64,000 nucleotides of DNA from Dendrophyllia cribrosa. Lineage: Eukaryota > Cnidaria > Anthozoa > Scleractinia > Dendrophylliidae. The position numbers were made by a program, and so were the translations under genes. The stretch covers positions 36,551,030 to 36,615,029 of the forward strand of contig JAJLRJ010000004.1 of NCBI GenBank assembly GCA_024195265.1, given 5' to 3'. The notes beneath the pieces are model-generated. The model was not told the DNA's origin, did not search any database, and saw only the letters and a list, made by a program, of their open reading frames with translations. Below, one piece after another: positions 23,320-35,300 of this stretch (position 1 is the stretch's first letter; every line of letters begins with the position of its first letter).

Positions 23320-26300
23320 ATGAACACTGATCATCGAGTTGACGATATGGACTTCGACAAGGACGATAAATCGAAGCCCAACGGTAAATATCATTATATA
23401 AAAAACTTTAAACTGTAGAAATGTCAGTTCAGGACGTGTGCTATATATGTCATTTATTGACTTCCCTAACTTTTTCCCAACTCATGTTTCTTTTCGTTTT
23501 TAATTTAATATTTTTTAAGGGCGTCTTTTGGATATTCCCTGTAAGGTGTGTGGAGACAGATCCTCGGGGAAACATTACGGAATTTACGCCTGCGATGGTT
23601 GCAGTGGTTTTTTCAAGAGAAGCATTCGTAGGAACCGTTCGTACACTTGCAGGGCTACCAACGGCAAGGGGAACTGCCCCGTGGACAAAATCCATAGAAA
23701 CCAATGCCGCTCCTGCCGATTGAAAAAATGCTTCGAAGTCACTATGAATAAAGATGGTAGGAAGATAATTTACTTTGCTTAATTATACTGGGCGTAGGAC
23801 GCATGAAAAGCCGGGAAATATTTTCGCGATAGTTAATATATGTTTTACAGTGCGAACGAAGGCTTCCTTGCGAGGATTCGAGACCTTCTGTCTACTTTAC
23901 TTATTGTTACCTGTATTTATTATGCCTTATTAATAACGTAAACGCGACTATATACCCAAAATTTTTAAAATCAACAACGTTCTTTAATGTGAATATTTAC
24001 ATTTGTCGTATTAACACCCTATAAAACAACCACTGAGGCTGCCGACCGTTCAAATCATAATCGGGTCCTTCGATGAAAGCGCTAAAACTGTTTGACTTTC
24101 GTCCGCTGAAAGAAAGGACATCTTAACTATCTCACAATCCTTTGAGATCCTGCCAACCATACATCACTTAGGTAAAGGTGTTCAACGATTAGATAATCAT
24201 TTATAAACCGTACTCAATGCGTCGATCTAAATTTGACTTTTTTATACGGGATTTACTGACAAATAATAAACAAATCTTCAGTTTTAATGTTGGACTGATG
24301 AAAATTAAGGGAAAAGTGTTTAGCATAACTGTGAGCGAAGAGTCGACAAGCTCTTTTTCGCAGAACGCCTTTGTCTTCGTTCGCTTCCAGATAAAATCAA
24401 TTTTGCTAAAGCATTATTTTCTGTAATGGAAGCGCGCTTCTTTGTCTCCGAGCGAACAGTAAAACGAAGCATCATAATGAAATTACATTAAAAGACTTTT
24501 CCGATATTAAACATAAAGAAAAAGTGATTGATTTTCGAAACAAACTTTTAACTCTTTCATGCAGTTGCCGTGGGTTTGCAGTAGAAGTCATTTAAAAGTC
24601 ATTTTCTTGTCGGAACCCTTTCAAAAACTAGCATTTATCATAACGTTTTATTTTAACTGTCGAAAATATTTTTATGTCAAGATCCTGCTGGACCATTATT
24701 TTCCTTCGGTGGTCAAACTGAATGCGATCATTTTTGTTAAATTTGAATACAGGGAAGGTCTTCTGCAGTTAGGTTTAAGAAAAAAAAACTAAGTAGAATT
24801 TGAAAATGAATTCAATCTGCGATGGCACTGAAAATTTCCATCGTCCTCAAGGTGGATTCGTATAGACAACTGACCTTATTTGTATGGACTCTCTAAACTG
24901 GAACGAAAATTAACAGAATGAAACAAATGTGAATTTATTATCACACACAATCAACAGAGTTTTCAAGTGTGTTTGTTTGAGGGATTTGCTTTAATCCTAG
25001 GACAATTTACAAATGGCAGTTCTAATTCTCCATTTCTTTCCCTGATACTGACACTGGTTAAAATGAATTTAGTATTTCTTTACACCCTTTCAAAGCGGGG
25101 ATCGCGAAATTTCCTGCTTGCAGGAAAGACGAATTAATAGGTTTTCAATATGTTCATTAGCTGGAAAAATCTAAAAAGGACGCGTAATTAAGGGTGAAAG
25201 CCTCAGGAAATCACTCGCCTTTCAGCTTCTGAACTTTTTCTTGACGACAAAAAAGCTCGGCGATAAAAAGAAAGCTTCTGGGCGGATTTAATAAATTTGC
25301 TTTTAAGCAAGAAATCCATCTGGCTTAAAACGTCTCCACTTACGGGGATAAAATTGATTTATTAATTCTTAGGTAGGTGTACTTGAGGCAAATTGTGAAG
25401 CAAGAAAGGTGAAAGGTTTTTAAAGTCTTGTTAATTCACTGGTTTGAAACGTGACAACAAAACCTTCCCAGAAAGAGGTACGCGCAGAATTTTCCCCCAA
25501 ATTTATACTCCTTCTACAATAATTTCTAGTCGACTTAAAATTTGTCATAGGTTTCCTTTAAGTTATGAAATTTTGGGCAAAAAGAATCAGTTATTTACGC
25601 AGTGCTGTGTAATCACATTTTTAAGAATGCAATGCGGTAAAATACGTATCTATGTTATATCCGTTTAACATTACTGCTATGAAGAGGGGAATATCTGTTA
25701 ATATATTTAGAGGATTTAACGCAGTGTGTTGCCGTTTTCGAGCAAAAAAGTATCGAATCCCAGACTGAATTATATTAATTTCATTAGTTCAAATTGGTTT
25801 TAATCATTTTCAGGGCATCTTTTACTTCTGAAGCAATAATATTCAAGTTCGACAAAATATATGTACATTAGAAATAAATCGAGCGCAAGATCGCTTAGAG
25901 ATCAATTCGAGCATTTTTTATAAATTGTTTGAAATATTTGTTCGTGATAGTGTCCTACTTTGTTTTATTTTCTTGCAAACTAAATTAATCCACAAACTAT
26001 AAACATCATAAAAATTAGAAAAAATATAAATAAACAAGTGTTATTTCGGTGAAAAATTCAAGTGAAATCGTCACACGTTAAGAAATTTCTCGATTAAAGT
26101 GCCCTGGTAGCAGAGTCGATAGAAGGGGACTCCGCTAGCAGGGTACATTTTTCCAGGTTGTTTTTATATATAAATCTTCGAAATTAAATATCAGTCACAC
26201 CCAAGCTTTGAGATTTTAAAGATATCGACACCTGATGGGATAACGAAGAAAGCTGAGATAGCAAACTTTTCTATTTTTGTTTTCTACGTCTTTGGAAACA

Positions 26301-29300
26301 AAACAAAACAAAACAAAATAACCGTTCAATGAAACAATTTGTCAACCAGTACCGATAAATAGCGTATTAGTTTTTCGTTTACATAATATTCCATGGCAGG
26401 ATAATAGGCATTTTCCCAGAAATCACTATGTTGAAACTGCCTTATATCTTTTATTGTCAAAACAATTATTGTAGAAAAAAAGTGTATTTTAACAACACTT
26501 TAAATATACCTTTTTAACGATATTTTTTAGATCGAAAATATTCAACAACCAGACGACTCGTTTAAATTTTTCTCTTCAATCTGACAAAATTGGGGCACAA
26601 TAACTGAACGTCTAAATAATAGTTTAATTGTAATGGTCATTTCTTTGTTTTTCTGTCTAATAATGAAAGTTTTATCGGATGGTCTCCCATGGTGATTTAT
26701 CAGGAATTCCTTTCGAAAATGAATGCATCGTTTACAACATGGTCGCGAGATATATTATATCCCGGTTATGAAAAGAAAACATCAGTTGGGGAGGGATGCA
26801 TTCCTAGACTAGGACGGTTCGATTTTGACAATGGGTATTAAATGTTCAGGATTGTGGCTAACAGAGCAGATCAAAAAGTTAAAAACGATGACACTGAAGA
26901 GCTAATAAAGAGATACTTATAAAGTTTGGCTTAAGCCACGCTACTCAGGGATGTGACAAATGTTGTACAACCGTTGTTGAAACTGACCACTTCCTTAAAA
27001 ACGTCGTCACTAATTTAGCCATGAGGTTTTCACTGGATTGTGGTAAATCGTTGTTAGAAAACATGTTTTTTCATTTGCAGGCATGGAGAATAAAGATATT
27101 CGGATTTGCTATAATTAAGGGTGATACGTACAGAACTAAGTTTTTTAATTAGATGTGATTTGTTGTACAAAAGAAAGACAGTTGTTTTATGGGCGTAACA
27201 ATGTGCTAACGACATTCATCTTGAAACAAGAAAATTTCATTATCACTTCTACTGATACGCGTCAAATTTAATTGACACTTCGACTATAAGTAAAAGTCGA
27301 AGAGGACAGATTTTCTAGTCTCCAAGTATTTGCTCGTAATATTGAATTACTATGGATAATCAATGAGTACTATAGCTTTCTTTTGAGGTCACCCGAAAGA
27401 TCTTTTCAGACTGGCATTCATCTGTTTAATATTTCAGAAATTTTCTCAGGCTGTTTAGCCATGTTATCTTAAATTCCATAACACATAACAATTGAATTCC
27501 ACCCCATAAACGCTAGCTGCCAACAAGCTAGCTTAAAAGAATTTTAATTAAACGCATCTCAGTGGCTGTCTTTAAATACAACAAGCACTGTGTTGTGTCT
27601 CGTGTATGCCTTTCGGCTTTATTAGGCTCCATTCCTAAAGTTCTCTTTGAGTTTAGTAAAACGCGTTGTTAAAGAGGTTTCGTTTTTCTCTTTGATCAAG
27701 CTTACATTTTTTATTTGTGTTAAAATATTTTCCTACTGCATCAGCAAGTTATTTTTCCCATAAAGAACGAAAATGCATGCACAGCAAACACAGAGTGAAA
27801 CTTTTAAAATGGAATTCAGCTTTCACAAAACATGGTATCAAAAGCGGTAGTTATCGAACCAAATAGGTGATAATTAAAGTAACAGTTTTCAGAGATTGTA
27901 CAGCAGGGAGTCATAACCGTATGAATATTTAATATTGTTTTAACATTTTTCACAGCAGCGAGCTTCGCTACACGAGCCGAAGATCAAACAATCACCACAA
28001 ATCAAAACATTTTCTAAAACATCTGTGAAATTTGAAAAGAAAGCGGACATTATGTCTTTAAGTAAAATATCATTTTGTCAAAAACTCTTTGAGCCAAAAA
28101 GCCACACAACCACAGAATCAATCATTTTTCCACTTCAGTATTTTTAATGGCCAGTCGTACCGACGTCCATAGTTTAGGAAATTTAACAACGTGACATCCA
28201 TATTTTTTTTTTTTGCCGGGAAAAATCTTCTTTACAGTATAAAAGAAAAGGAATATAAAGATTTTGCACTGTTTGAGCCGTGCAATATTTTTTTGGAGGT
28301 AAAATTATCAAACAATTGCAACCTGAAGTTAAATGTTTCTTTATCAGTGAATCTAACAAGTAAATAATAAGTTTCCGATTGAATGAATCGCGTTTTTATG
28401 AGATTTCGTATTTATAAAAAGCAAGATTTTGGAGGATTTGATTTGAGCCATATTAATTTTTCTAAGCTAAAATTATCAAGCATAACTTGCATGCTGAACG
28501 ATCTGTTTATCGAATTTAACAAGTGCATGTATTGTTTCGAATTTTCAAACATTTTCCGTTGTTCTAGATTATCGTCTTTGATTTGATTTATCGCGTAGAT
28601 ATGACCTTCCTAATTGACAAACATTAATATTTTACGATAATTTCAAGGGCACGTGTGAGATCAAAGGATGTGATACTGATATTTTGATAATAGCTGATAA
28701 TGCCTGCTGATTTTGGCTCGTATGAAACTTGTTTGTGTTTCAATGGTCCATTGTTTCTTTTCGCACTGTTTTAGGTTCTGGTTTTCCGCAGTTCAAAATC
28801 AACTTGATTGCATAGACCCGCAGGCCGGCGCTTGTTTACTAGTTGACGAAACATTTCTTTACACATGCAGACACAAACGAAATACCGTAAGAGCACGTTT
28901 ATATGACCGGAATAATGTTTTGTTATCAAACTGGTGGGTTTTTTCCTCAGAAAAAGACTTTATAATTAATAAATGGGATAAATGTCATAATTCTAGGTAG
29001 GATATCAAAATGATATCAAAGCAGATCTATAATTGATTGTGAATAGATAACCAAACATTAATCTCAACCTGCAAACCGATTGTCCTGAAATTCAAAAGCG
29101 TTTATTTTATAACGGTCTATAACAAATATGTTGAAACCATTGGGCTAAACTAAGGATCTGATAGATTTGTCAACTTGTTTATGTACATGAAAATTCAAGA
29201 TAGTCAGTCCTTTATTCTGCTGTGTACAGCATTATCAATACAAAACAAGGTTAAAAAAGTTCTTTTTAGTACAAAGTAAAAACCAAGTCTTTTTATACTT

Positions 29301-32300
29301 TGGATTTCTTTTTAACATTCACATATATCTAAGTTTGTCCCCTATAGTTTAATATTTTCCAGCGATTCTGTCGCAACCAAATTAAGTAAATATATGTGAC
29401 AAAAGTTGCCTTCACATGGTAATTCTTGGGTTCATTAAAAATATTTTCAATCCTGTCCCCGTAATGTTTTCTGAATTTCCGCATGATTTATTTTGTTTAC
29501 TTTCTAGAAGATAGAGTATTCTTTAACCTGTAAAATAGTAGTATAGAGTGATACGCTATATTACTGTCAACGGCTATAGAGTTTGGTTGCTAAGAAACCA
29601 CTCCATTTGTTTCAAAAGTAAATCAACCTCGTCCCCAGGGCATCTCCGCTTTTAAAATGGCAGGCCGAGCGTAGAAACCCCGTAGAAAACATATGAAATA
29701 TCTTTTTTCGTTTAAACAACGGTTTCAGATCGCCAGATCTAGAAACCAGTAAATCGTTGAAAAGAACCTCCGAAAACACCATCGGAGAAGGCCCTAGGTA
29801 CGAGATTGGTATTACATTTCCCTATTTTTTTTTACAAAGTAAATAATGTTATTCGTGTGTTTGAGCATCTCTCTTGATTTTTTACAGCTGTCCAGCATGA
29901 GCGCGGGCCTCGAAGCTCTACTCTCCGGAAGCAAAAGATGCTTAAGGATGCTCAGAATAGAATGGAGATCGCCAGTACTGCGCATGTGCAGCACAATACC
30001 AGTGGCTTTATCAACACTTTGTTAGCGGCCGAAACATGCATGGAAGGGTGCCAGTTACCAGCTAACGACTTCGATCTGGGCCTGGAGTTTAAGCCAATCA
30101 GATTTCAGTCTGACATCTCAGTATCCATGTATTATTCCAATCCCGAAGCTGTGTGCGAGGCGGCCGCCAAGTTGCTGTTCATGTCTGTCAAATGGGCCCG
30201 GAATATTCCTTCTTTCATGAATTTGCCTTTCAGAGATCAGGTTAGACAACACCACCACCACAAAAACAACAACAACAATAGCCTGCAGAACAGGCGTTAT
30301 TTTTTTAAGCGTTTCAGGCGAGCGCGGCAGGCGAACGCGAAGCGCGAGGCGAGCGCGGAGCGCGAGGGGAGAAAAAAATAACGCCTGTCCGCACACCATT
30401 GTTCGTGCCGTTCCGGCGTTCATATATGAACGCGGCTATCCAATTGGCTGCTCGATATCATGTGATCATAATGGTATGACACATAATAACGGCGTAAACA
30501 AAACAGACACTAGACCAGCGAAGCGGAACCGATAATAAAATCACAGCTCACGTAAACTTCAATTCACAAACCTCACGTAAACTTCAATTCTCTACAAAAT
30601 AAATGGCTAACTTTTAAAGCTACATCTCTCTCTGCTAAGCTTGAATCTACAGATCGATTTTCGTGACAATTCTTACGAAAACTAAAATAGCTGGGCCCAG
30701 CGTGACAAAAACATGGCAAGATAGAAAGTAGACATGCAAGGGCGACATCTCATTTCAGATCCTGTCATTTCAGAGAAGATGAAGTGAAAATCTTTCGTAT
30801 ATATAACTAACATGCCGAAAGCAACACTCTAACCGCAATGAAAAAAAGAATGCTCATAATTTATCGAGAACAAAAACTACAGGAAATCACAATAGACAGA
30901 TTTGACCTTCCGTCCATTGCATGCACGCGGCATTTTTTTACAAAAGTTCAATCGGTCAGCACCAAAATCCTCCAAAACAAGCTAAATGTACACTCCGCAT
31001 TCAAAACAAATAGAAGGAGCAAATGGCATAAAAAAGAAAGGTTACATGTAAAGTCATGCGTGCTTGCCATTTTACGCGTGTGACTCTTCGACATGAAGTC
31101 CAAGCTGGGATAAAATTTTACAGATCTTGGCTCCTTTACCGTCTTCCCTAATGGGTTGCCGAAAACTTGTCACAGAACTGGAACGCTTCACAGTTTCGGA
31201 CACCAGAATCTGCAAGTCTTCTGCAAATGCTTTTTTTTTGAGTAGCTGGCGTATGTTCGGCGCAGAACCATCAGGACATTTATACCTTCGCCGGTGGTCG
31301 GTTTGGCTCTCGCACCATATGGGGTCAAAATACGCCGTTTTGCGTTATGATTGGTTGGTGATTTGGGGGTGTGTATGGGGGCGGAAGGGCACAAACAATG
31401 GTGTGCGGACAGGCGTTATTTTTTTCTCCCCTCGCGCTTCGCGCTCGCCTGCCGCGCTCGCCTGAAACGCTTAAAAAAATAACGCCTGTTCTACAGGCTA
31501 CAACAACAACAACAACAACAACAACAACGTTAACAACAAAAACAACAGCAACACTTAATTATGAAAATACCTAAAACAAATTCTTGTTCATCGCAGTTAA
31601 ACTGGTTTTATTATCGTTAAATACGAGAATTTATCCCAATGATAGCCTGCGAGCGAGCTCTTGAGCTCAGGGATTGGGAGTAAGGGGAGTGGGGAAGGAG
31701 CTTTCCCTAACCCACCCTTTCCCCCAAACCCGAAGCCCCGAGCCCAAGCCCGAGAACTTGCTCGCAAGCTATCCCATTGAAAACATATGAGAATAATTGT
31801 CTATTTTACCTTCACTGTGAAGAGTGAATATGTCAATGTCTTCACGTTAGCTACCATGTTTGCCCTCATTAAATGTCAAACGAGTTGGATCTTCCTCGAA
31901 AATCATCGGACGTCTTCGGAAATGTTCGTTAAGTTTTCGGAAACGTTCGTACAACCTTCGGATAGTATTCGGATAATTATTCGGAGAATTTTCGAAAATC
32001 TTCGGAAAATTGCTTAAAACTTCGTAATTAGTGTCGTTTATATACATGGCTGCTTGGAGATATGAAATTTCTCTTGTCGTGTGTACAATTCCTCGATATC
32101 CAGTTAAACACTCAAAGAGAAATTTCATATCTTTATGCGATCTCTTTATGCACCAATGCATTATCTTCAGACCCTTGAACCTTTAGGTTTAAACAGAAGA
32201 GATGAAACATGACATATTTTCTAAGTTTCCATTACTTATATTTACTGTGGTGTCATGTTGCATGTTTTTCTTATTTCTATTGCTTCGTTATTGCTGCGGA

Positions 32301-35300
32301 ACGAGCGTAGCGAGTGAGCAGCAACATAATCAGGATTTAAGAGAAATATATGAGAAAAAAATATAAGCTACGAACTAGTGTATCCAAAAGATAGTAATTG
32401 TTGTAATAATGCTGTTTTATCGCCTCGCTGGTATTATACAGAATTTTCTCTTTCGTTTTTTGAGGGAAAGCAAAGCAAATGTAACCGGGATGAATCGACG
32501 AAAACTCCAGCCGATAAGACTAATTTTGTTTTGTAATTCACGCATCAAGTTCTTGCAATGTCTGTAGAATATTGTTGAGCAAAGGACGCGTTCACCACGA
32601 GGAAAGTGTGAAAATTTAGGTTTAACTTAATTATTGATAATGAATATGTTGCGTTACTAGCTAGCCGTATCGTATTCGCGTCTCCACGCGCTCAGCCGCT
32701 CAGGTTTCGCGTCCCCACGCGCTCAGCTCAGTCTCATCGACCGCTGTCGGAGTGATTTCAAAATAAATTTGTCTTTTATTCCGTATAATCTTCGAAAATC
32801 TTTGCTATCCAACGGTCCTATCACCATGCCTCGCAGTCCTCGTTCAGCTCGCGGTAGTCTTCGACACTTCAGTTCCGATTACGACTGGCACATGTTGGAC
32901 CAAAATATTACAAATCTCGCAGCCAACAGCTTGAAGCAGCAAGCGAGGCTATTGTTCGTGGCGCAGTGAATTCTGGCCCAAAATGTGTGCGTGGCGCAGT
33001 GAATTCTGGCCCAAAATGTGTGCGTGGCGCAGTGAATTCTGGCCCAAAATGTGTACGTGGCGCAGTGAATTCTGGTAAAAAGCGATCAAATCGAGATTTT
33101 TCGTAGCTTATATTTTTTTCTCATATATTTCTCTTAAATCCTGATTATGTTGCTGCTCACTCGCTACGCTCGTTCCGCAGCAAAAATCTCGATTTGATCG
33201 CTTTTTACCAGAATTCACTGCGCCACGCACACATTTTGGGCCAGAATTCACTGCGCCACGAACAATAGTCTCGCTTGCTGCTTCAAGCTGTTGGCTGCGA
33301 GATTTGTAATATTTTGGTCCAACATGTGCCAGTCGTAATCGGAACTGAAGTGTCGAAGACTACCGCGAGTTGAGCGAGGACTGTGAGGCATGGTGATAGG
33401 ACCGTTGGATAGCAAAGATTTTCGAAGATTGTACGGAATAAAAGACAAATTTATTTTGAAATCACTCCGACAGCGGTCGATGAGACTGAGCTGAGCGCGT
33501 GGGGACGCGAAACCTGAGCTGAGCGCGTGGAGACGCGAACACGATACGGCTAGCTAGTAACGCAACATATTCATTATCAATAATTAAGTTAAACCTAAAT
33601 TTTCACACCTTCCTCGTGGTGAACGCGTCCTTTGCTCAACAATATTCTACAGACATTGCAAGAACTTAATGCGTGAATTACAAAACAAAATTAGTCTTAT
33701 CGGCTGGAGTTTTCGTCGATTCATCCCGGTTACATTTGCTTTGCTTCCCCTCAAAAAACGAAAGAGAAAATTCTGTAATACCAGCGAGGCGATAAAACAG
33801 CATTATTACAACAAATTTACCGCAGCAATTACTATCTTTTGGATACACTAGTTTACATTTACTTTGTCACTTCAGTTTATGTTGTTGTAGTATCATATTT
33901 AATCCCCCGCTCCCTTTCAAATTTAAAATTGTAACGTTTTTTGTCTTACGAGTCATTATCTGTAAGACCCCGAGGAAGAAACAGAAGAAAGGCTGTGCCT
34001 TTCGAAATAGTGGATATTTTACAAATATAGTCGTTTCCGTACCGTTTATCAGGCTTGCTTTTTTATCAAATCGGTTTAAATTTACCATCCAATACATGAC
34101 GTGATCATCTACATTGAGACAAGCAGTTAAGCACAGCCAGCATGATCTTGCCTGCAGTTAAATATAGACCCGAATATAGACCTTTGTTGCCGGACGCGAT
34201 GTACCTACTGTCGATATTGCTAACCAGTTAATTTATGAAGTACCGTAGAGTTCCGAATGTAGCGGTCCCCCGAAAGTAACGGCTACCCGAAAGTAACGAT
34301 AATTTTCGGACCTTTCTAGTAATTCCCAAAGTAACGGTCCACCCGAAAGTAACGATCCAATCGATAAAATCATACTGACGTCTCCATGCAGATGGAATAG
34401 CTTAGTGATTTACTGTACAAGGATGCCGAAGAATACCGAAGAATGCCGAAGAATGCCGAAGAACGCCGAAGAATGGCTAAGAATTCCGAAGAATGCCGAA
34501 GAATGCCGAAGAATCAATGGAAACGAGAGAATTAAAGTGACATTATGCTTATTCCGCGGTTGTGTTCACCATCATTTTTTGTTTCAATTACTCACGTATT
34601 TTAGCTACCCGAAAGTAACGGCTACCTGAAAGTTGCGGCCTCTTTAGCCTGCTAATCCCGAAAGTGACGGGGGTCGCTACTTTTGGAACCCAACGGTATC
34701 CAAAATGGCCTCCGATGGCTAAATTTGACTGTTTGTCAACAGGTCATTCTGCTCGAGGAGGGTTGGCGGGAACTGTTTCTGCTGGGCGCAAGCCAGTGGT
34801 CCATGCCATTAGAAATCGCGCCAATTTTGTCGGCGGCCGGTTTGCATGTGGACACCACGCCACCAGAGAAAATTGTTGATGTCATGGCAACGGTACGCTT
34901 GCTTCAAGAAACAGTCAACAAGTTCAAAGCTGCAGATGTCGATGCTACAGAATACGCATGTCTGAAGGCGATAGTGCTTTTTAAGCCAAGTAAGTGCAAT
35001 TATAGTTCAGTTAATCTTCAGGCACAATAATTGCCATTATGAATGGAAGTTCAGAGAAAGGAACATGAACAAGAAGCCCATAAAGACCTATTTACACGTA
35101 CAACGCGAGCAAAATGAGCGCAATGATGTTTAACCCTTTAACTCCCAAGAGTGCCAAATATCAAAATTCAAGAAAAACCTTTAATTTCATTTTGTAAAAT
35201 ATTGGAAAACAAATTGTACCAGGCAAAAGTACTGCCCAAGAGGTTTCATTTGAATGGTCACACAACAGGATTTCGTCGACAGACTCAAAAGTTAGAACTA

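Larger units (their letters stand above)
32291..33852. mobile_element. 1.5-kb interleaved palindrome (X-A-X'-A') inside nuclear receptor intron 3
   Basis: Segment A (32374-33100) starts ACTAGTGTATCCAAAAGATAG. A' (33183-33852) is its reverse complement. The spacer X' (33101-33182: TCGTAGCTTATATTTTTTTC ... CGTTCCGCAGCA) is the reverse complement of X (32291-32373), which lies outside A. Each arm holds a 66-codon ORF. Arm A carries 3.6 copies of a 33-bp unit and A' fewer. Other copies of A are at 46657-47106 and 54809-55440. No protein domain identifies the element class. Confidence 0.8.

Noticed and set aside
30118..30423. Minus-strand frame over nuclear receptor exon 3
   Set aside because: Antisense to a receptor exon and extended by the GC-rich TIR of the adjacent transposon.
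32958..33075. Array of 33-bp repeats considered as a CRISPR-like structure
   Set aside because: Units are contiguous with no unique spacers, and the context is a eukaryotic mobile element.
34405..34629. Repetitive frame ([13 protein letters not shown]) considered as a coiled-coil protein
   Set aside because: It is the translation of a 10-bp tandem repeat inside a MITE within an intron.
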